A stretch of 64,000 bases of DNA from Spirabiliibacterium mucosae (GCF_014884965.1 NZ_JABTBO010000011.1:1-64000), one strand, 5' to 3'; shown: positions 19,716-28,747, numbered from the stretch's first letter. The notes: a model not told the origin generated them from the sequence alone. Program-made: numbers and translations.

Positions 19716-20145
19716 CCCCGTTACGCAGGCGGATTTCACCGCACTTTATGCCATTGAATGCGCCGCCCACGCCGTGCCGTGGTCATATGGCACACTGTGC
19801 AATAACCAAGGCGAGCGTTATTGCAATTTAAAAATCACCCACCAAGGCCACATTGCCGGCTTTGCTATCTGCCAAGTGGTGCTCGATGAAGCAACTCTGT
19901 TTAACCTCGCCATCGCGCCAGAGTATCAACGCCAAGGCTTAGGCAAAGCGTTGTTAAGCGCGCTGATGGAGAGCCTGCGCGCGCAAGGCGTGGCCACACT
20001 TTGGCTTGAGGTGCGCCAGTCCAACCAGCGCGCCCAGCGCCTTTACGACACGCTTGGGTTTAATGAAGTTAGCCTGCGCAAAAACTACTACCCAACCCCC
20101 GACGGCGGGCGTGAACACGCCGTGATCATGGCCGCCTATTTATAA
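19705..20145 (+). CDS. rimI: Ribosomal protein S18 alanine N-acetyltransferase RimI
   Basis: RimI acetylates the N-terminal Ala of ribosomal protein S18 using acetyl-CoA. The 146-residue product has the GNAT core: LFNLAIAPEYQRQGLGKALL with the acetyl-CoA loop (Q-R-Q-G-L-G), TLWLEVRQSNQRAQRLYDTLG and the family YYPTPDGGREHAVIM. The chosen ATG lies within the end of holD, so translation is probably coupled. It is followed by an uptake-signal hairpin. Confidence 0.95.
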   Translation: MTISPVTQADFTALYAIECAAHAVPWSYGTLCNNQGERYCNLKITHQGHIAGFAICQVVLDEATLFNLAIAPEYQRQGLGKALLSALMESLRAQGVATLWLEVRQSNQRAQRLYDTLGFNEVSLRKNYYPTPDGGREHAVIMAAYL

Positions 20146-20148
20146 AAA

Positions 20149-20171
20149 ACCGCACTTTTAAAAAGTGCGGT
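20149..20171. terminator. USS hairpin between rimI and yjdM
   Basis: ACCGCACTTTT (20149-20159) and AAAAGTGCGGT (20161-20171) form an 11-bp stem with a single-base centre, between two convergent stops. Confidence 0.8.
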
Positions 20172-20175
20172 CAGC

Positions 20176-20514
20176 TTAGTTGGCTTTTTTCAAAAATTCT
20201 GATTTCAACATCATGCTCACGCCGTCGATTTTGCAATCCACGTTGTGATCGCCGTCTACCAGGCGGATGTTTTTCGCTTTGCTGCCCTTTTTCAGCACCA
20301 TCGACGAGCCTTTGACTTTGAGATCTTTGACCAAAATCACGCTGTCGCCGTCGCTGAGCACATTGCCGTTGGCGTCTTTCACAATCAAGGCATCGTCATC
20401 GATTGGCGCCTCATCGGGATGCCATTCAAAGCCGCAGCTTGGGCAAACGAGGTGCACACCGTCGCTGTAAACGTATTCGCCCTGACATTGTGGGCAGTTA
20501 GGTAAAGTTTCCAT
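20176..20514 (-). CDS. yjdM: Zinc-ribbon protein YjdM (PhnA family)
   Basis: The 112-residue product has an N-terminal zinc ribbon with C7, C10, C24 and C27 and a C-terminal PhnA-type domain ([40 protein letters not shown]). It was once tied to phosphonate use in E. coli, but that link is not supported; its role is unknown. AAGGAGTGAT precedes the ATG. A non-USS terminator separates it from grxA upstream. Confidence 0.92.
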   Translation of the reverse strand: METLPNCPQCQGEYVYSDGVHLVCPSCGFEWHPDEAPIDDDALIVKDANGNVLSDGDSVILVKDLKVKGSSMVLKKGSKAKNIRLVDGDHNVDCKIDGVSMMLKSEFLKKAN

Positions 20515-20522
20515 ATCACTCC

Positions 20523-20834
20523 TTAAAAAAAACGCACTGCCAACGCAGTGCGTTTCAACACCAAAGTGCGGTTACGCCACCACACCAAATTTTCTTTCAC
20601 AAAGGCTTCAAAGTCAGTGCAGCCGCCGATTGGTTGCTCGTCGACAAAAATTTGTGGCACGGTTTCAACCGGTTTGCCAACGGATTTGGACAAATCTGCT
20701 TTGCTGATGCCTTCCGCAATGATGTCGATATAACGATAGCTGAAATCTTCTTGGCTTTTTTCCAATTTTTCAGCCAATTCTTTTGCGCGCACGCAATATG
20801 GGCAGCCTGGGCGACCAAAAATAACAACAAACAT
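20523..20834 (-). CDS. grxA: Glutaredoxin 1, frame-shifted C terminus
   Basis: GrxA is a small glutathione-dependent reductant of ribonucleotide reductase and other disulfides. The product starts [14 protein letters not shown] with the redox pair C11 and C14, and has the cis-Pro segment ETVPQIFVD and [14 protein letters not shown]. Grx1 is about 85-87 residues, but this frame is 103 residues and ends with a tail read from its own terminator. One extra A or T near 20587-20593 changes the end to KENFGVVA or KEKFGVVA with a stop at 20572, the expected length of 87. It is divergent from rimK; grxA and rimK are also near neighbours in E. coli. Confidence 0.9.
   Translation of the reverse strand: MFVVIFGRPGCPYCVRAKELAEKLEKSQEDFSYRYIDIIAEGISKADLSKSVGKPVETVPQIFVDEQPIGGCTDFEAFVKENLVWWRNRTLVLKRTALAVRFF
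20525..20554 (-). terminator. Rho-independent terminator of grxA
   Basis: AACGCACTGC (20531-20540) and GCAGTGCGTT (20545-20554) form a perfect 10-bp stem with a 4-nt loop, and the minus strand then has eight T residues. It is not a perfect USS. It lies 18 bases after the expected grxA stop at 20572-20574. Confidence 0.85.
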
Positions 20835-20962
20835 ACTAGCTCCTTAAAAAGTGATTTAAACCGCTTTATTTTAACTGAAATTGGCTTAAAATCGAAAAGT
20901 TTTTTCCCATCGCCGTAATTGGTGTAACATATCAGCCAAACTAAACCGATGTAACAAAAAAG

Positions 20963-21865
20963 ATGAAATTATTAATGCTCTGCCGCGAGCCGCGTCTTTA
21001 CAGCTGCCAGCGCCTGCTTGAGGCGGCAGAAAGTGGCGGCCATCAATTAGACATTTTAGACCCCAACCGCTTTGCGTTGAAAATCGAAGGCGAGCAGGTT
21101 CATTTTTATTATCAAGCCAAATACAAATCCCCCGCTTTGCCCTTGGGCGACTATGACGCGGTGATCCCACGCTTTGGCGCCAGCAGCACCAAAATGGGCT
21201 GCGCTGTGCTCCACCATTTTCAAGCCAAAGGCGTGCCCTGCCTTAACAGTGCGCAGGCGTTTTTAAACGCGCGCGACAAATGGCACAGCTTGTTGCTGCT
21301 GCAACAGCACAACATCCCCGTGCCCAACAGCTTGCTCGCGGGTCTTGAATTTGAAGGCAAATTGGCGCTGGATTTCATCCAAAGCCCAACGATTTTGAAA
21401 ACCCTCTCCGGCGCGCAAGGCATTGGCGTGATGCTGGCAGAGAAAAAGCAAAGTGCGGTCAGCATTTTAGAAACTCTCAACGGCGCCAATATCCCAACGC
21501 TGTTGCAAGATTTTATCAGCGAGGCGCAAAGTGCGGATTTGCGCTGTTTTGTGATCGACAATCGCATTGTCGCCAGCATGCAGCGCAGCGGGCAAGAGGG
21601 CGAATTTCGCGCCAATGCCCACCGCGGCGGGCAAGCCTGCGAGGTGGCGCTCACAGCTCAAGAGCGCGAGATTGCCCTGCGCGCGGCCAGTGTGCTCGGC
21701 CTTGATGTGGCGGGGGTGGATTTGATTCGCTCTGCCAACGGCCCATTGGTGCTAGAAGTCAACGCCAGCCCTGGGCTTGAAACCATCGAGCGGGTAAGCA
21801 AAATCGACATTGCATTGCAAATGATCATCGCACTGGAAAAACGCGTGGCACAAAAAGGCGATTAA
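20963..21865 (+). CDS. rimK: RimK-type ATP-grasp ligase (ribosomal protein S6 glutamate ligase)
   Basis: RimK adds glutamate residues to the C terminus of ribosomal protein S6 in E. coli. The 300-residue product has the family order: [38 protein letters not shown] shown in part ([13 protein letters not shown]), the ATP-grasp [15 protein letters not shown], and [20 protein letters not shown] with the metal-binding E-x-N. The E. coli enzyme is also 300 residues. Because H. influenzae-type RimK may act on other substrates, the exact target is inferred. One uptake signal lies inside. Confidence 0.92.
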   Translation: MKLLMLCREPRLYSCQRLLEAAESGGHQLDILDPNRFALKIEGEQVHFYYQAKYKSPALPLGDYDAVIPRFGASSTKMGCAVLHHFQAKGVPCLNSAQAFLNARDKWHSLLLLQQHNIPVPNSLLAGLEFEGKLALDFIQSPTILKTLSGAQGIGVMLAEKKQSAVSILETLNGANIPTLLQDFISEAQSADLRCFVIDNRIVASMQRSGQEGEFRANAHRGGQACEVALTAQEREIALRAASVLGLDVAGVDLIRSANGPLVLEVNASPGLETIERVSKIDIALQMIIALEKRVAQKGD

Positions 21866-21939
21866 GCCCACACTTTTGACTTGCGCACATTGCAGCGCGG
21901 GTGAAAATTGAGTAAGGTTAAAACAAAAAGGATAGCATT

Positions 21940-22485
21940 ATGATTATTTATCTTCACGGATTTGACTCTAGCAGCCCAGGCAATCATGAAAAAATCATGC
22001 AATTGAAATTCATTGACCCCGATGTGCGCTTTGTCAATTACAGCACACTCCACCCGCGCCACGATATGCAATTTTTGCTCAACGAGGTGCATAAATTAGT
22101 GACCGAAAGCCAAGACGAATCCCCACTGATTTGCGGCGTGGGCCTTGGCGGCTACTGGGCGGAGCGCATTGGCTTTTTGTGCAACATCAAACAAGCGCTG
22201 TTCAACCCCAACCTCTACCCGCAAGAAAATATGCAAGGCAAAATCGACCGCCCTGAAGAGTACGAAGACATCAAAACCAAATGCGTGAGCCAATTTCGCG
22301 AGAAAAACCGCCACAACTGCATCGTCTTCCTCTCCACTCACGACGGCGTGCTCGACTCCAACCGCACATTTGAAGCGCTCTCGCCCTACTACCCTATCGT
22401 GTGGGACGAACACGAAACCCACAAATTCGCCAAAATCTCGCAACACCTTCAACGCATCGCGAAGTTCAAAAAAGGCGAAGACTAA
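21940..22485 (+). CDS. ycfP: YcfP-family (UPF0227) esterase-like protein
   Basis: The 181-residue product (E. coli YcfP 180) matches YcfP along its length: [57 protein letters not shown] and [16 protein letters not shown]. The alpha/beta-hydrolase elbow reads GVGLGG, so the usual nucleophile Ser is missing here as in the E. coli protein, and activity is uncertain. AAAAGGA precedes the ATG. It stands alone between rimK and the convergent glyoxalase gene. Confidence 0.92.
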   Translation: MIIYLHGFDSSSPGNHEKIMQLKFIDPDVRFVNYSTLHPRHDMQFLLNEVHKLVTESQDESPLICGVGLGGYWAERIGFLCNIKQALFNPNLYPQENMQGKIDRPEEYEDIKTKCVSQFREKNRHNCIVFLSTHDGVLDSNRTFEALSPYYPIVWDEHETHKFAKISQHLQRIAKFKKGED

Positions 22486-22490
22486 AACAC

Positions 22491-22513
22491 AAAGTGCGGT
22501 TAAACCGCACTTT
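22491..22513. terminator. USS hairpin between ycfP and the glyoxalase gene
   Basis: AAAGTGCGGT (22491-22500) and ACCGCACTTT (22504-22513) with a 3-nt loop, followed by a T-rich stretch on the plus strand; convergent stops on both sides. Confidence 0.8.
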
Positions 22514-22902
22514 TATTTTTGATAAAGCTCTAACGGTAGGTTGTCGGGGTCTTTGAAAAAGGTGTAGGCGCGCGCGGTGATTGGGTCGATGCGGATGGGT
22601 TCGCAGGCAATGCCGTGCTCGCTAAGATAATTGACCGCACTTTCGATGTCATCAACGCCAAAGGCGAGGTGGCGCAAGCCGCAAGCTTCGGGTTGTGTTG
22701 GCCGCGCGGGTGGTGCTGGGAAGGAGAATAGCTCAATTTGCACGCCGTCGGCCAAGGCCAGATCAAGCTTGTAGCTGTCGCGCTCGGCGCGGTAGGTTTC
22801 ATGAATAATGCGCGCACCTAAAACATCGGTGTAAAACACTTTAGATTTGGCGTAGTTAGAGGCGATGATGGCAATATGGTGAACGCTGAGCTGCAACGCC
22901 AT
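22513..22902 (-). CDS. gloA2: VOC-family glyoxalase-like protein (YaeR/GloA2 type)
   Basis: The 129-residue single-domain product has the vicinal oxygen chelate pattern: VHHIAIIASNYAKSKVFY with the first metal His, IELFSFPAPPARPTQPEACG, LRHLAFGVDDIESAV with a second His, and LPLELYQ with the final Glu. It is close to E. coli YaeR. True glyoxalase activity is not certain for this group. Its ATG overlaps the mepS stop by one base (TAATG), so the two are likely co-translated. Confidence 0.88.
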   Translation of the reverse strand: MALQLSVHHIAIIASNYAKSKVFYTDVLGARIIHETYRAERDSYKLDLALADGVQIELFSFPAPPARPTQPEACGLRHLAFGVDDIESAVNYLSEHGIACEPIRIDPITARAYTFFKDPDNLPLELYQK

Positions 22903-23393
22903 TAATTCACCACGCGGCGCGCTTGAGAATAGTGCCGTGCCCAGTAGCCACTTTCAATCGAGCTGGTGGTCACACCTTGGCTGGTGCTGGCGTGAATGAA
23001 ATCGCCGTTGCCGATGTATATGCCGACATGGCGGTTGCGGCGGAAGAAGATGAGATCGCCAGGTTGCAAATCCGCCTTGTTGATGCGCTTGCCAACATAG
23101 CGCTGCTCGGAGGTGGTGCGCGGCAGGGCGACGCCAAACACGTTGGCAAAGGCGCGCGAGACAAACGCCGAGCAGTCAATGCCGCGCTTGGTGTTGCCGC
23201 CTAGGCGGTAACGCACACCGGCCCATTTGCGATAAAAATTTTGCAGCTGCAAAAACTCCATAAAATCGCCTTTGGCAGACATGTTCGCGGGGGTGTTGGT
23301 GCGGTATTGCACACTTTGCGTGCCTTGTTGCACACTGGTGCACGCGCTTGCGAGCATGATCGTGAAGGCAATCGTCAGCCATTTTTGCCACAT
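22902..23393 (-). CDS. mepS: NlpC/P60 murein endopeptidase lipoprotein (MepS/Spr type)
   Basis: MepS cuts peptide crosslinks in peptidoglycan so that new strands can be inserted. The 163-residue product has a signal peptide with lipobox LASAC (C18), then an NlpC/P60 domain with catalytic C74 in GIDCSAF, H122 in RHVGIYIG and H134 in DFIHAST. E. coli MepS is 188 residues. It heads a small operon with the VOC protein. Other NlpC lipoproteins such as NlpC itself remain possible, but the length and motif spacing favour MepS. Confidence 0.88.
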   Translation of the reverse strand: MWQKWLTIAFTIMLASACTSVQQGTQSVQYRTNTPANMSAKGDFMEFLQLQNFYRKWAGVRYRLGGNTKRGIDCSAFVSRAFANVFGVALPRTTSEQRYVGKRINKADLQPGDLIFFRRNRHVGIYIGNGDFIHASTSQGVTTSSIESGYWARHYSQARRVVN

Positions 23394-23477
23394 GGTTGGA
23401 GTCTCTTTCAGTTGGGGGTTGCAAATTTTTGCTATTGTATACTATTTCACCCGCCCCTGCCAGCCTCAACCGCACTT

Positions 23478-24320
23478 TTATTGCGCCAAGCTGCGCAGCC
23501 AGGCAATTTCCGCCGCCCAATTGTCAGGCTCAATGGTTTCTAAAATCAACGGCATATCATCAAAGTGCGGTTGGTTCATAATGTAGTCAAACACCGCGGT
23601 GCCCAACAGCCCTTGTTGCAGGCAGTGATGGCGGTCAACGCGGCTGCCCAATGCTGTTTTGCTGCCGTTGAGGTGCATCCCGCGCAGGTATTTAAACCCG
23701 ACAATGCGGTCAAATTCAGCAAACACTTGCGCGCAGCCCTCCGGCGTTGAAATATCATAGCCACTGGCGAATAAATGGCAGGTGTCTAAACACACGCCCA
23801 CGCGGGATTTGTCTTCAACCCCGGCGATGATCTCGGCTAAATGCTCGAACTGGCAGCCCACATTTGAGCCTTGGCCTGCGGTGTTTTCAATCACCGCCAC
23901 CACATCATCCACACGCGCATGTGCCCAGTTGATGGACGCCGCCACCGTGGCAAGACAGGCCTGCTCGCTGATTTGGCGCAAGTGGCTGCCAGGGTGAAAG
24001 TTGAGCAGCGTTAGACCCAGTTGCTGGCAGCGTTGCATTTCATCCAAAAACGCCTGGCGAGATTTTTCCAGCGCAGCGCGCTCGGGGTGGCCTAAATTAA
24101 TCAAATAACTGTCGTGGGGCAGCACGTGGCGTGGGCTGATGTTGGCCTCGGCCAAGCGCACTTTGAACGCGTTAATGCTTTGCTCACTCAACGGCTTGGC
24201 GACCCACTGGCGCTGATTTTTGGTAAACAGCGCAAAGGCATTGGCACCAATGGCCTGCGCGTTGCTCACCGCGTTTTCTACCCCGCCTGCTGCGCTGACA
24301 TGCGCGCCGATGTATTTCAT
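23478..24320 (-). CDS. nfo: Endonuclease IV (AP endonuclease)
   Basis: Nfo cuts DNA at abasic sites and removes 3' blocking groups in base-excision repair, using three metal ions. The 280-residue product begins [18 protein letters not shown] and has the metal-ligand segments [45 protein letters not shown] shown here in part ([15 protein letters not shown]) and LILETIEP. The ATG at 24320 matches the family start, with AAGGAC upstream; the longer frame to 24380 is not supported. It is divergent from the TorD-like gene. Confidence 0.96.
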   Translation of the reverse strand: MKYIGAHVSAAGGVENAVSNAQAIGANAFALFTKNQRQWVAKPLSEQSINAFKVRLAEANISPRHVLPHDSYLINLGHPERAALEKSRQAFLDEMQRCQQLGLTLLNFHPGSHLRQISEQACLATVAASINWAHARVDDVVAVIENTAGQGSNVGCQFEHLAEIIAGVEDKSRVGVCLDTCHLFASGYDISTPEGCAQVFAEFDRIVGFKYLRGMHLNGSKTALGSRVDRHHCLQQGLLGTAVFDYIMNQPHFDDMPLILETIEPDNWAAEIAWLRSLAQ

Positions 24321-24395
24321 AAGCGTCCTTAACTGTGTGGCTAAAGATGTGATACTATCAAAAATCATCACCTCAACCAAGATAAGGACCCGTTA

Positions 24396-24944
24396 ATGAA
24401 CGATTTTTCCATGCTCACTCGCCTTTTTGGCAATCTGTTTTATCGCGCCCCGCAAGATGAGGTGCTCACCGGCGTATTTGACTGGCTCAAACAAGGCCAG
24501 CTGACCGCACTTTGGGCACTGGGCGTTGATGCACAAAGCCAACAAGCACTAAACCGCCTTGAGCAACTTGACCGCGCGCAAATGCAACGTGATTTTGAAC
24601 GCCTTTTTGCGCAAGATGGCGCCGTTTCGGTGAAGATCAGTGATTATAACGACACACTCGCTGACTTTATGCAATTTCGCGCTGAGCGTGGCCTACCCGC
24701 GCTTGCCGAGCCTGACCACGTGGCGCATTTGCTGCTGAGCAGCTCGTGGATTGAAGATAATCTCGACAGCCTCAGCGCCCAGCAGCAGCTTTTTGCAGAC
24801 TTTTTGCTACCGACTATGAAGGCCTTTTTAGGCCAAGTGGAGGCGCACGATCAAAGTGCTTATCAAGCTCTCGCACAACTGTGCCGTGAAGCCTTGAGCG
24901 CAATGGCTGATGAGTTGGAAGAAGAGGCGCAAAGTGCGGTTTAA
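24396..24944 (+). CDS. TorD/DmsD-family chaperone-like protein
   Basis: TorD-family proteins are all-helical chaperones that guard molybdoenzymes before Tat export. The 182-residue product is helical throughout, with DFERLFAQDG, ISDYNDTLADFMQFRAERG-like and DHVAHLLLSSSWIEDN segments; the last fits the family's D-H-(I/V)-x-x-x-L signature. AAGGACCC precedes the ATG. No molybdoenzyme gene lies next to it, so its client is unknown; YcdY-like members act on other enzymes. Its stop codon lies inside a palindromic uptake signal shared with yccS. Confidence 0.78.
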   Translation: MNDFSMLTRLFGNLFYRAPQDEVLTGVFDWLKQGQLTALWALGVDAQSQQALNRLEQLDRAQMQRDFERLFAQDGAVSVKISDYNDTLADFMQFRAERGLPALAEPDHVAHLLLSSSWIEDNLDSLSAQQQLFADFLLPTMKAFLGQVEAHDQSAYQALAQLCREALSAMADELEEEAQSAV

Positions 24945-24954
24945 ACCGCACTTT
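24931..24954. terminator. 24-base USS palindrome shared by two convergent gene ends
   Basis: AAAGTGCGGTTT and AAACCGCACTTT abut to give a perfect 24-base palindrome. It contains the stop codons of both the TorD-like gene (24942-24944) and yccS (24941-24943), and encodes S-A-V-stop on both strands. Confidence 0.85.
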
Positions 24955-27097
24955 CGAGTTTGGCTTGGCAGGCAATGCTGCGTTTGAGCGGCACGATGAG
25001 GTTTGAAATCATCAACAACTGCTGGCTGATGACTTTGTCTTGCTGCACGGCTTTGTGGGTTTCTTCACTCTCGAGCGTGTGTGCCAAGCGCGCTTGAATG
25101 CCCTCTACTTTGGCTTGCAACTCGCTTTCGTCAAGGGTTTGAATCTGCTCGAGCAGGTCAATCAGCTGGCGTGAAGCGGGGTAAAGATCAAGCAGGAAAT
25201 ATTTGTCATCGCCACGTTGGCTCATGGTAAAGCGCAGCGCCCCGAGAGAAGAAATATAACCCAGCATGCCATAATTTTCTTTCAAAATTTGAAAGCCATT
25301 TTGCAAATAGAGCTTGTATTTTTGCGGTTCGCTGTTCATATCCGCAATCACAGTGCTCAGCTCTGCCGCACTTTTGTTCGCCGCCAGGCGCACGCTGCGG
25401 TAATTAACGTGATTTTGCTCACCAAAGAGCAATTGCGTCATCACATAGAGCAAATAACGCGCGTTGTTTTTGATACTTAGGCCAATCAAGCGGCCAATTT
25501 TCATGTATTTCCAATCCGGCCACAGATACGAGACCGCGACGCCTGCGATAATCGCGCCCACGACGGTGTCGATCATGCGCGGCCACATGGCGGCATAAAT
25601 ATCAAAGCCTGAGATGTCAAAGCTGATCAACACCTGAATGGTGATAAAGCAGGTGGAAAAGCTGTAGTTATTGTTTTTAAAGAAGAAAAACAGCGTGCTG
25701 CTGGCCACCAATAGCCCCAATTTGGCGGCTAACGTGGCGGTGAAAAACGGGATCAGCGAGCCGATCAACACGCCTGCGAGCGTGCCGATAATCCGCTCGC
25801 GCAGGCGCTTTTTGGTGGCGGAATAGTTCGGCTGGCAGACAAACACCGCCGTGAGCAAAATCCAATAGCCACGTTCGAGATCGATATTCACCACAATCAA
25901 GCTACAAGCCAGCACCACGATCGACAGCCGCACGGCGTGGCGGAAAAGTTGCGATTCAAAGGTGAGGTTGTTTTTCAGCGCCACCCACATTTCACGCAGG
26001 CTGCGGATTTTGTCCATGTTGATCACATGGCTGTAGCTGTCTTGGATTTGGTCGTCGTTTTTGCCCAAAAAGAGAATTTGCCATTGAATGGAGCTGAGGT
26101 TGTCCATCACGGTGGCGAGGTTGTTGCGCTGGGCGTTGTGCGGGTTTTGCTGCTCAAATAATGCAAACGATTGTTTCAAGCCCGCAGCCGCGCGCGCCAA
26201 CCGCACTTTAGGCGTATATTGGGTTTGGCGCAAAATCGCGTGGGCAATGTTGCGGCACGCATCGGCTTGCAGCTCGATCATGCGTTGAATGCGGAATAAC
26301 AATGCGTTGTTTTGCAAGTCGCTGACCAATTTGGCGTAATCAAAATGCGACGAGCTGGCACGCTCTAAAATATCTTGCGCGGCGTAATAGTAGCGAATCA
26401 ACTTGGCCGTTTTGCTTTGGGTATGCTGCCGCCCAAGGCGAACAAACAGCGATTGCTGGCACACGCTGAACGCCACAATCACCTTGCCGTTGAGCCGTGC
26501 GAGTTCAAGCTGCAAGGTTTCAATGTCGTCAGGATTATCGGGGTCGAAAAAATTCGCCTTGCCGTCGAGGTAATCCGCCAGCGCCAAAAAGGCATCCGCC
26601 AAGCTTTCATCAACTTTGTAGCGCGGAAAGAAGAGATACACCACGATGGTCACTAGGCTGTAAAGCAAAGTGCCGGTGATGATCATAAACGGGTTGAGAT
26701 ACCACGGCGTTTCAGGCAAATAAGTCAGCGCGGTGTAGAGCGCCACCGCCAGCGTGCCGAAGGCAATGGTGCTGTAGCGTTGGCCAAAGGCGCCCATCAT
26801 CACCAGCATAAAAGTAAACGGGGTTATCATCATCGAATAAAGCAACGGATCGCTCAGCGCATACTGCGCGCCAAAAGTGCACAGCGTGAAGGCGATGAGC
26901 GTGATAATGATGTTTTGCAGCTTGCCGGTAAGGTTGTGGTCTAAATCCACCAAGGCGGCGGCGATGATGCCGAGCACAAACGGCATGGCACCGGTTGAAA
27001 TATCAAACCAATAGATAAAAATCGAGGCGAGATTCAACGCGATGAAAACAGGAATCACCGAGATGATTTTGTTATTCAGCCAGCCGAGCTTTCTCAC
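24941..27097 (-). CDS. yccS: YccS-type FUSC-family inner-membrane protein
   Basis: The 718-residue product (E. coli YccS 717) has two blocks of membrane helices, one at the start and one around 390-530, separated and followed by large cytoplasmic helical regions, the layout of the FUSC/YccS family. RGYWILLTAVFVCQPNYSATKKRLRERIIGT shown in part (CQPNYSATKKRLRERI) is the family's diagnostic segment. Relatives include aromatic-acid exporters, but the role of YccS is unknown. A GTG start at 27097 with AGGGGG upstream is used. yccF follows upstream with a 12-base gap, as in E. coli. Confidence 0.92.
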   Translation of the reverse strand: MRKLGWLNNKIISVIPVFIALNLASIFIYWFDISTGAMPFVLGIIAAALVDLDHNLTGKLQNIIITLIAFTLCTFGAQYALSDPLLYSMMITPFTFMLVMMGAFGQRYSTIAFGTLAVALYTALTYLPETPWYLNPFMIITGTLLYSLVTIVVYLFFPRYKVDESLADAFLALADYLDGKANFFDPDNPDDIETLQLELARLNGKVIVAFSVCQQSLFVRLGRQHTQSKTAKLIRYYYAAQDILERASSSHFDYAKLVSDLQNNALLFRIQRMIELQADACRNIAHAILRQTQYTPKVRLARAAAGLKQSFALFEQQNPHNAQRNNLATVMDNLSSIQWQILFLGKNDDQIQDSYSHVINMDKIRSLREMWVALKNNLTFESQLFRHAVRLSIVVLACSLIVVNIDLERGYWILLTAVFVCQPNYSATKKRLRERIIGTLAGVLIGSLIPFFTATLAAKLGLLVASSTLFFFFKNNNYSFSTCFITIQVLISFDISGFDIYAAMWPRMIDTVVGAIIAGVAVSYLWPDWKYMKIGRLIGLSIKNNARYLLYVMTQLLFGEQNHVNYRSVRLAANKSAAELSTVIADMNSEPQKYKLYLQNGFQILKENYGMLGYISSLGALRFTMSQRGDDKYFLLDLYPASRQLIDLLEQIQTLDESELQAKVEGIQARLAHTLESEETHKAVQQDKVISQQLLMISNLIVPLKRSIACQAKLESAV

Positions 27098-27109
27098 ACC
27101 GCCCCCTGC

Positions 27110-27559
27110 TTACTTGCGTGCGCTGAATTGATCGCGCGCTTGTTGCAGTTTGATGTTTTCAGCCACGTCGCTGTCGACCACGCGCATGCCCACTGGGAAG
27201 AGCGCAATGCTCGCCAATTTGAAATGCGCAATCCCGCTTGGGATGCCGATGATAGTCAAACATTGGGCGATGCCAGTGAAGATATGCATTAAACACAGCC
27301 ACCAGCCGAATACGATAAACCACACAATGTTGAGCACCCCGCCGATGCCGTTACCAATGGTGCTGGTCGGCTCGAGGTATTTGACATGCACAATTTGGTG
27401 GCCAAACGGCACCAGCGCCATTTTGGTGATTTCCCAACAGCTGCGGGTGTATGGGATGGTGATCACCAAGCAGACGCTCAACACGGTGGCAAACAGCCAG
27501 CCGATCACGGTGCCAAAGCCAAAAAAGACAAAATTGAAAATATTAAGCAATAGATTCAT
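27110..27559 (-). CDS. yccF: YccF-family inner-membrane protein
   Basis: The 149-residue product (E. coli YccF 148) has two copies of the YccF domain, seen as WFATVLSVCLVITIPY-type and IVFGWWLCLMHIFTGIAQCL helices (the second with the typical W-W-L-x-L pattern), and ends with a polar tail. Function is unknown. The ATG at 27559 with AGGAGT upstream gives the normal N terminus MNLLLNIFNFVFFGFG; the longer frame begins inside mgsA and is rejected. Genes run mgsA, yccF, yccS on this strand. Confidence 0.9.
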   Translation of the reverse strand: MNLLLNIFNFVFFGFGTVIGWLFATVLSVCLVITIPYTRSCWEITKMALVPFGHQIVHVKYLEPTSTIGNGIGGVLNIVWFIVFGWWLCLMHIFTGIAQCLTIIGIPSGIAHFKLASIALFPVGMRVVDSDVAENIKLQQARDQFSARK

Positions 27560-27569
27560 AGCACACTCC

Positions 27570-28031
27570 TTATGCTTGGGTACGCGCGGCGATGTAGCCG
27601 GCGTAATCTGGGATATCAATGGCCAACGCTTGGCTAAAGTGCGGTGACGAAATCAAAAAATCCGCCGTGGCCGCGTTGGTCGCAACTGGGATATTCCACA
27701 CGGTGGAAATGCGCAGCAGCGCCTTCACGTCTGGGTCATGGGGCACAGCGTTGAGCGGATCCCAAAAAAAGATCAGCAAATCAATCTCGCCTTCGGCGAT
27801 TTTAGCCCCCAGTTGCTGGTCGCCACCCATCGGGCCACTTAAAAGTGCGGTCACCTCAAGGCCGGTTTTTTCTGTGATCAGCCGCCCGGTTGTGCCTGTG
27901 CCCCACAAATTGTGCTGCGCCAGCGCGCGCTGATGCGTCAAGCACCATTGCACTAACAAACTTTTGCAGTGGTCGTGCGCCACCAGTGCGATATTTTTGC
28001 GAGCCTGTAAGGTTCGTTGAATACGATTCAT
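27570..28031 (-). CDS. mgsA: Methylglyoxal synthase
   Basis: MgsA makes methylglyoxal and phosphate from dihydroxyacetone phosphate, a bypass of lower glycolysis when phosphate is short. The 153-residue product has [21 protein letters not shown] for phosphate binding, [11 protein letters not shown] with the catalytic Asp and [20 protein letters not shown]. The ATG at 28031 follows a GGGGGTGGAG stretch; an ATG four codons earlier (28043) is possible but has no ribosome site. In E. coli helD lies between yccF and mgsA; it is absent here. Confidence 0.95.
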   Translation of the reverse strand: MNRIQRTLQARKNIALVAHDHCKSLLVQWCLTHQRALAQHNLWGTGTTGRLITEKTGLEVTALLSGPMGGDQQLGAKIAEGEIDLLIFFWDPLNAVPHDPDVKALLRISTVWNIPVATNAATADFLISSPHFSQALAIDIPDYAGYIAARTQA

Positions 28032-28043
28032 CTCCACCCCCAT

Positions 28044-28072
28044 AAAAAAAGCGAGCACAGGCTCACTTTTTT
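28044..28072 (-). terminator. Rho-independent terminator of csgI
   Basis: GTGAGC/GCTCGC-type stem (GCGAGC at 28051-28056 with GCTCAC at 28061-28066, one mismatch) and a T7 run on the minus strand, 15 bases after the csgI stop. It also lies just upstream of mgsA, so mgsA likely has its own promoter or depends on read-through. Confidence 0.75.
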
Positions 28073-28087
28073 ACGCTAACAGTTAAA

Positions 28088-28747
28088 TTAGTGTTTTTTA
28101 GCCCAGTTCAAGAAGCGTTTTTGGGTTTCTTTGTCCGCTTGTTGGAACCAGTATTGCAATTGCTGCTCGGCGACGTTTTCGCCTTGCACAGTCACTTTGC
28201 CTTTTTGCGCTTTGCCCACGCCAGACATGCCCGCCATCACAGGCATATTCGCGGTTGCAAAGCCCGCAACGGCGGCTTTTTTGCCGCTGGAGTTATAATT
28301 GCTTAAGTTTTCTTGCAAATTGCGCCCTGGGAACAAGCCTTCTTGGTCAAGCAGCTCTTGCTCGCTGGCAATCGCTTGGCCTGATTGGCTGACCACGCTC
28401 ACTTTCGGGTTGCGGTCAAAGCGGTTGGCGGCATCGTCTGTGCCGAGGGTTTCGGCTTTGATCACCACGTTTTCTTGGCCGGTTTTGAATTTAACCACAA
28501 TCGGGGAGGATTCATACAAACGGCGGTCTGAGCCCACGCGCACGATCTCTTCCACTTTCACCACCGCTTGGTGCACGGCGTTGTCGGAGGCGTTGACGCT
28601 TTTATCTTTTTGGAAAAGCCCTTTGCTGATTTTTTGCCCATCAAAGGCCAGCAAGGTGACGTTAGATGACGTAGAAATGTCTGCTGCAACCGCACTTGCA
28701 CCTGTTGCAAGGGCAACCACTGCTAACGCTAATCGGGTTAATTTCAT
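28088..28747 (-). CDS. csgI: CsgI/YccT family (DUF2057) secreted protein
   Basis: The 219-residue product has a signal peptide cut near SAVAA (about residue 22) and matches the YccT/UPF0319 family: VTLLAFDGQKISKGLF at the start of the mature part, VKVEEIVRVGSDRRLYESSPIVVKF shown in part (DRRLYESSPIVVKF), and the C-terminal LQYWFQQADKETQKRFLNW. In E. coli, YccT (CsgI) slows curli polymerisation; curli genes are not seen here, so another role is likely. An uptake signal encodes SAV of the signal peptide. The position next to mgsA is the same as in E. coli. Confidence 0.88.
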   Translation of the reverse strand: MKLTRLALAVVALATGASAVAADISTSSNVTLLAFDGQKISKGLFQKDKSVNASDNAVHQAVVKVEEIVRVGSDRRLYESSPIVVKFKTGQENVVIKAETLGTDDAANRFDRNPKVSVVSQSGQAIASEQELLDQEGLFPGRNLQENLSNYNSSGKKAAVAGFATANMPVMAGMSGVGKAQKGKVTVQGENVAEQQLQYWFQQADKETQKRFLNWAKKH

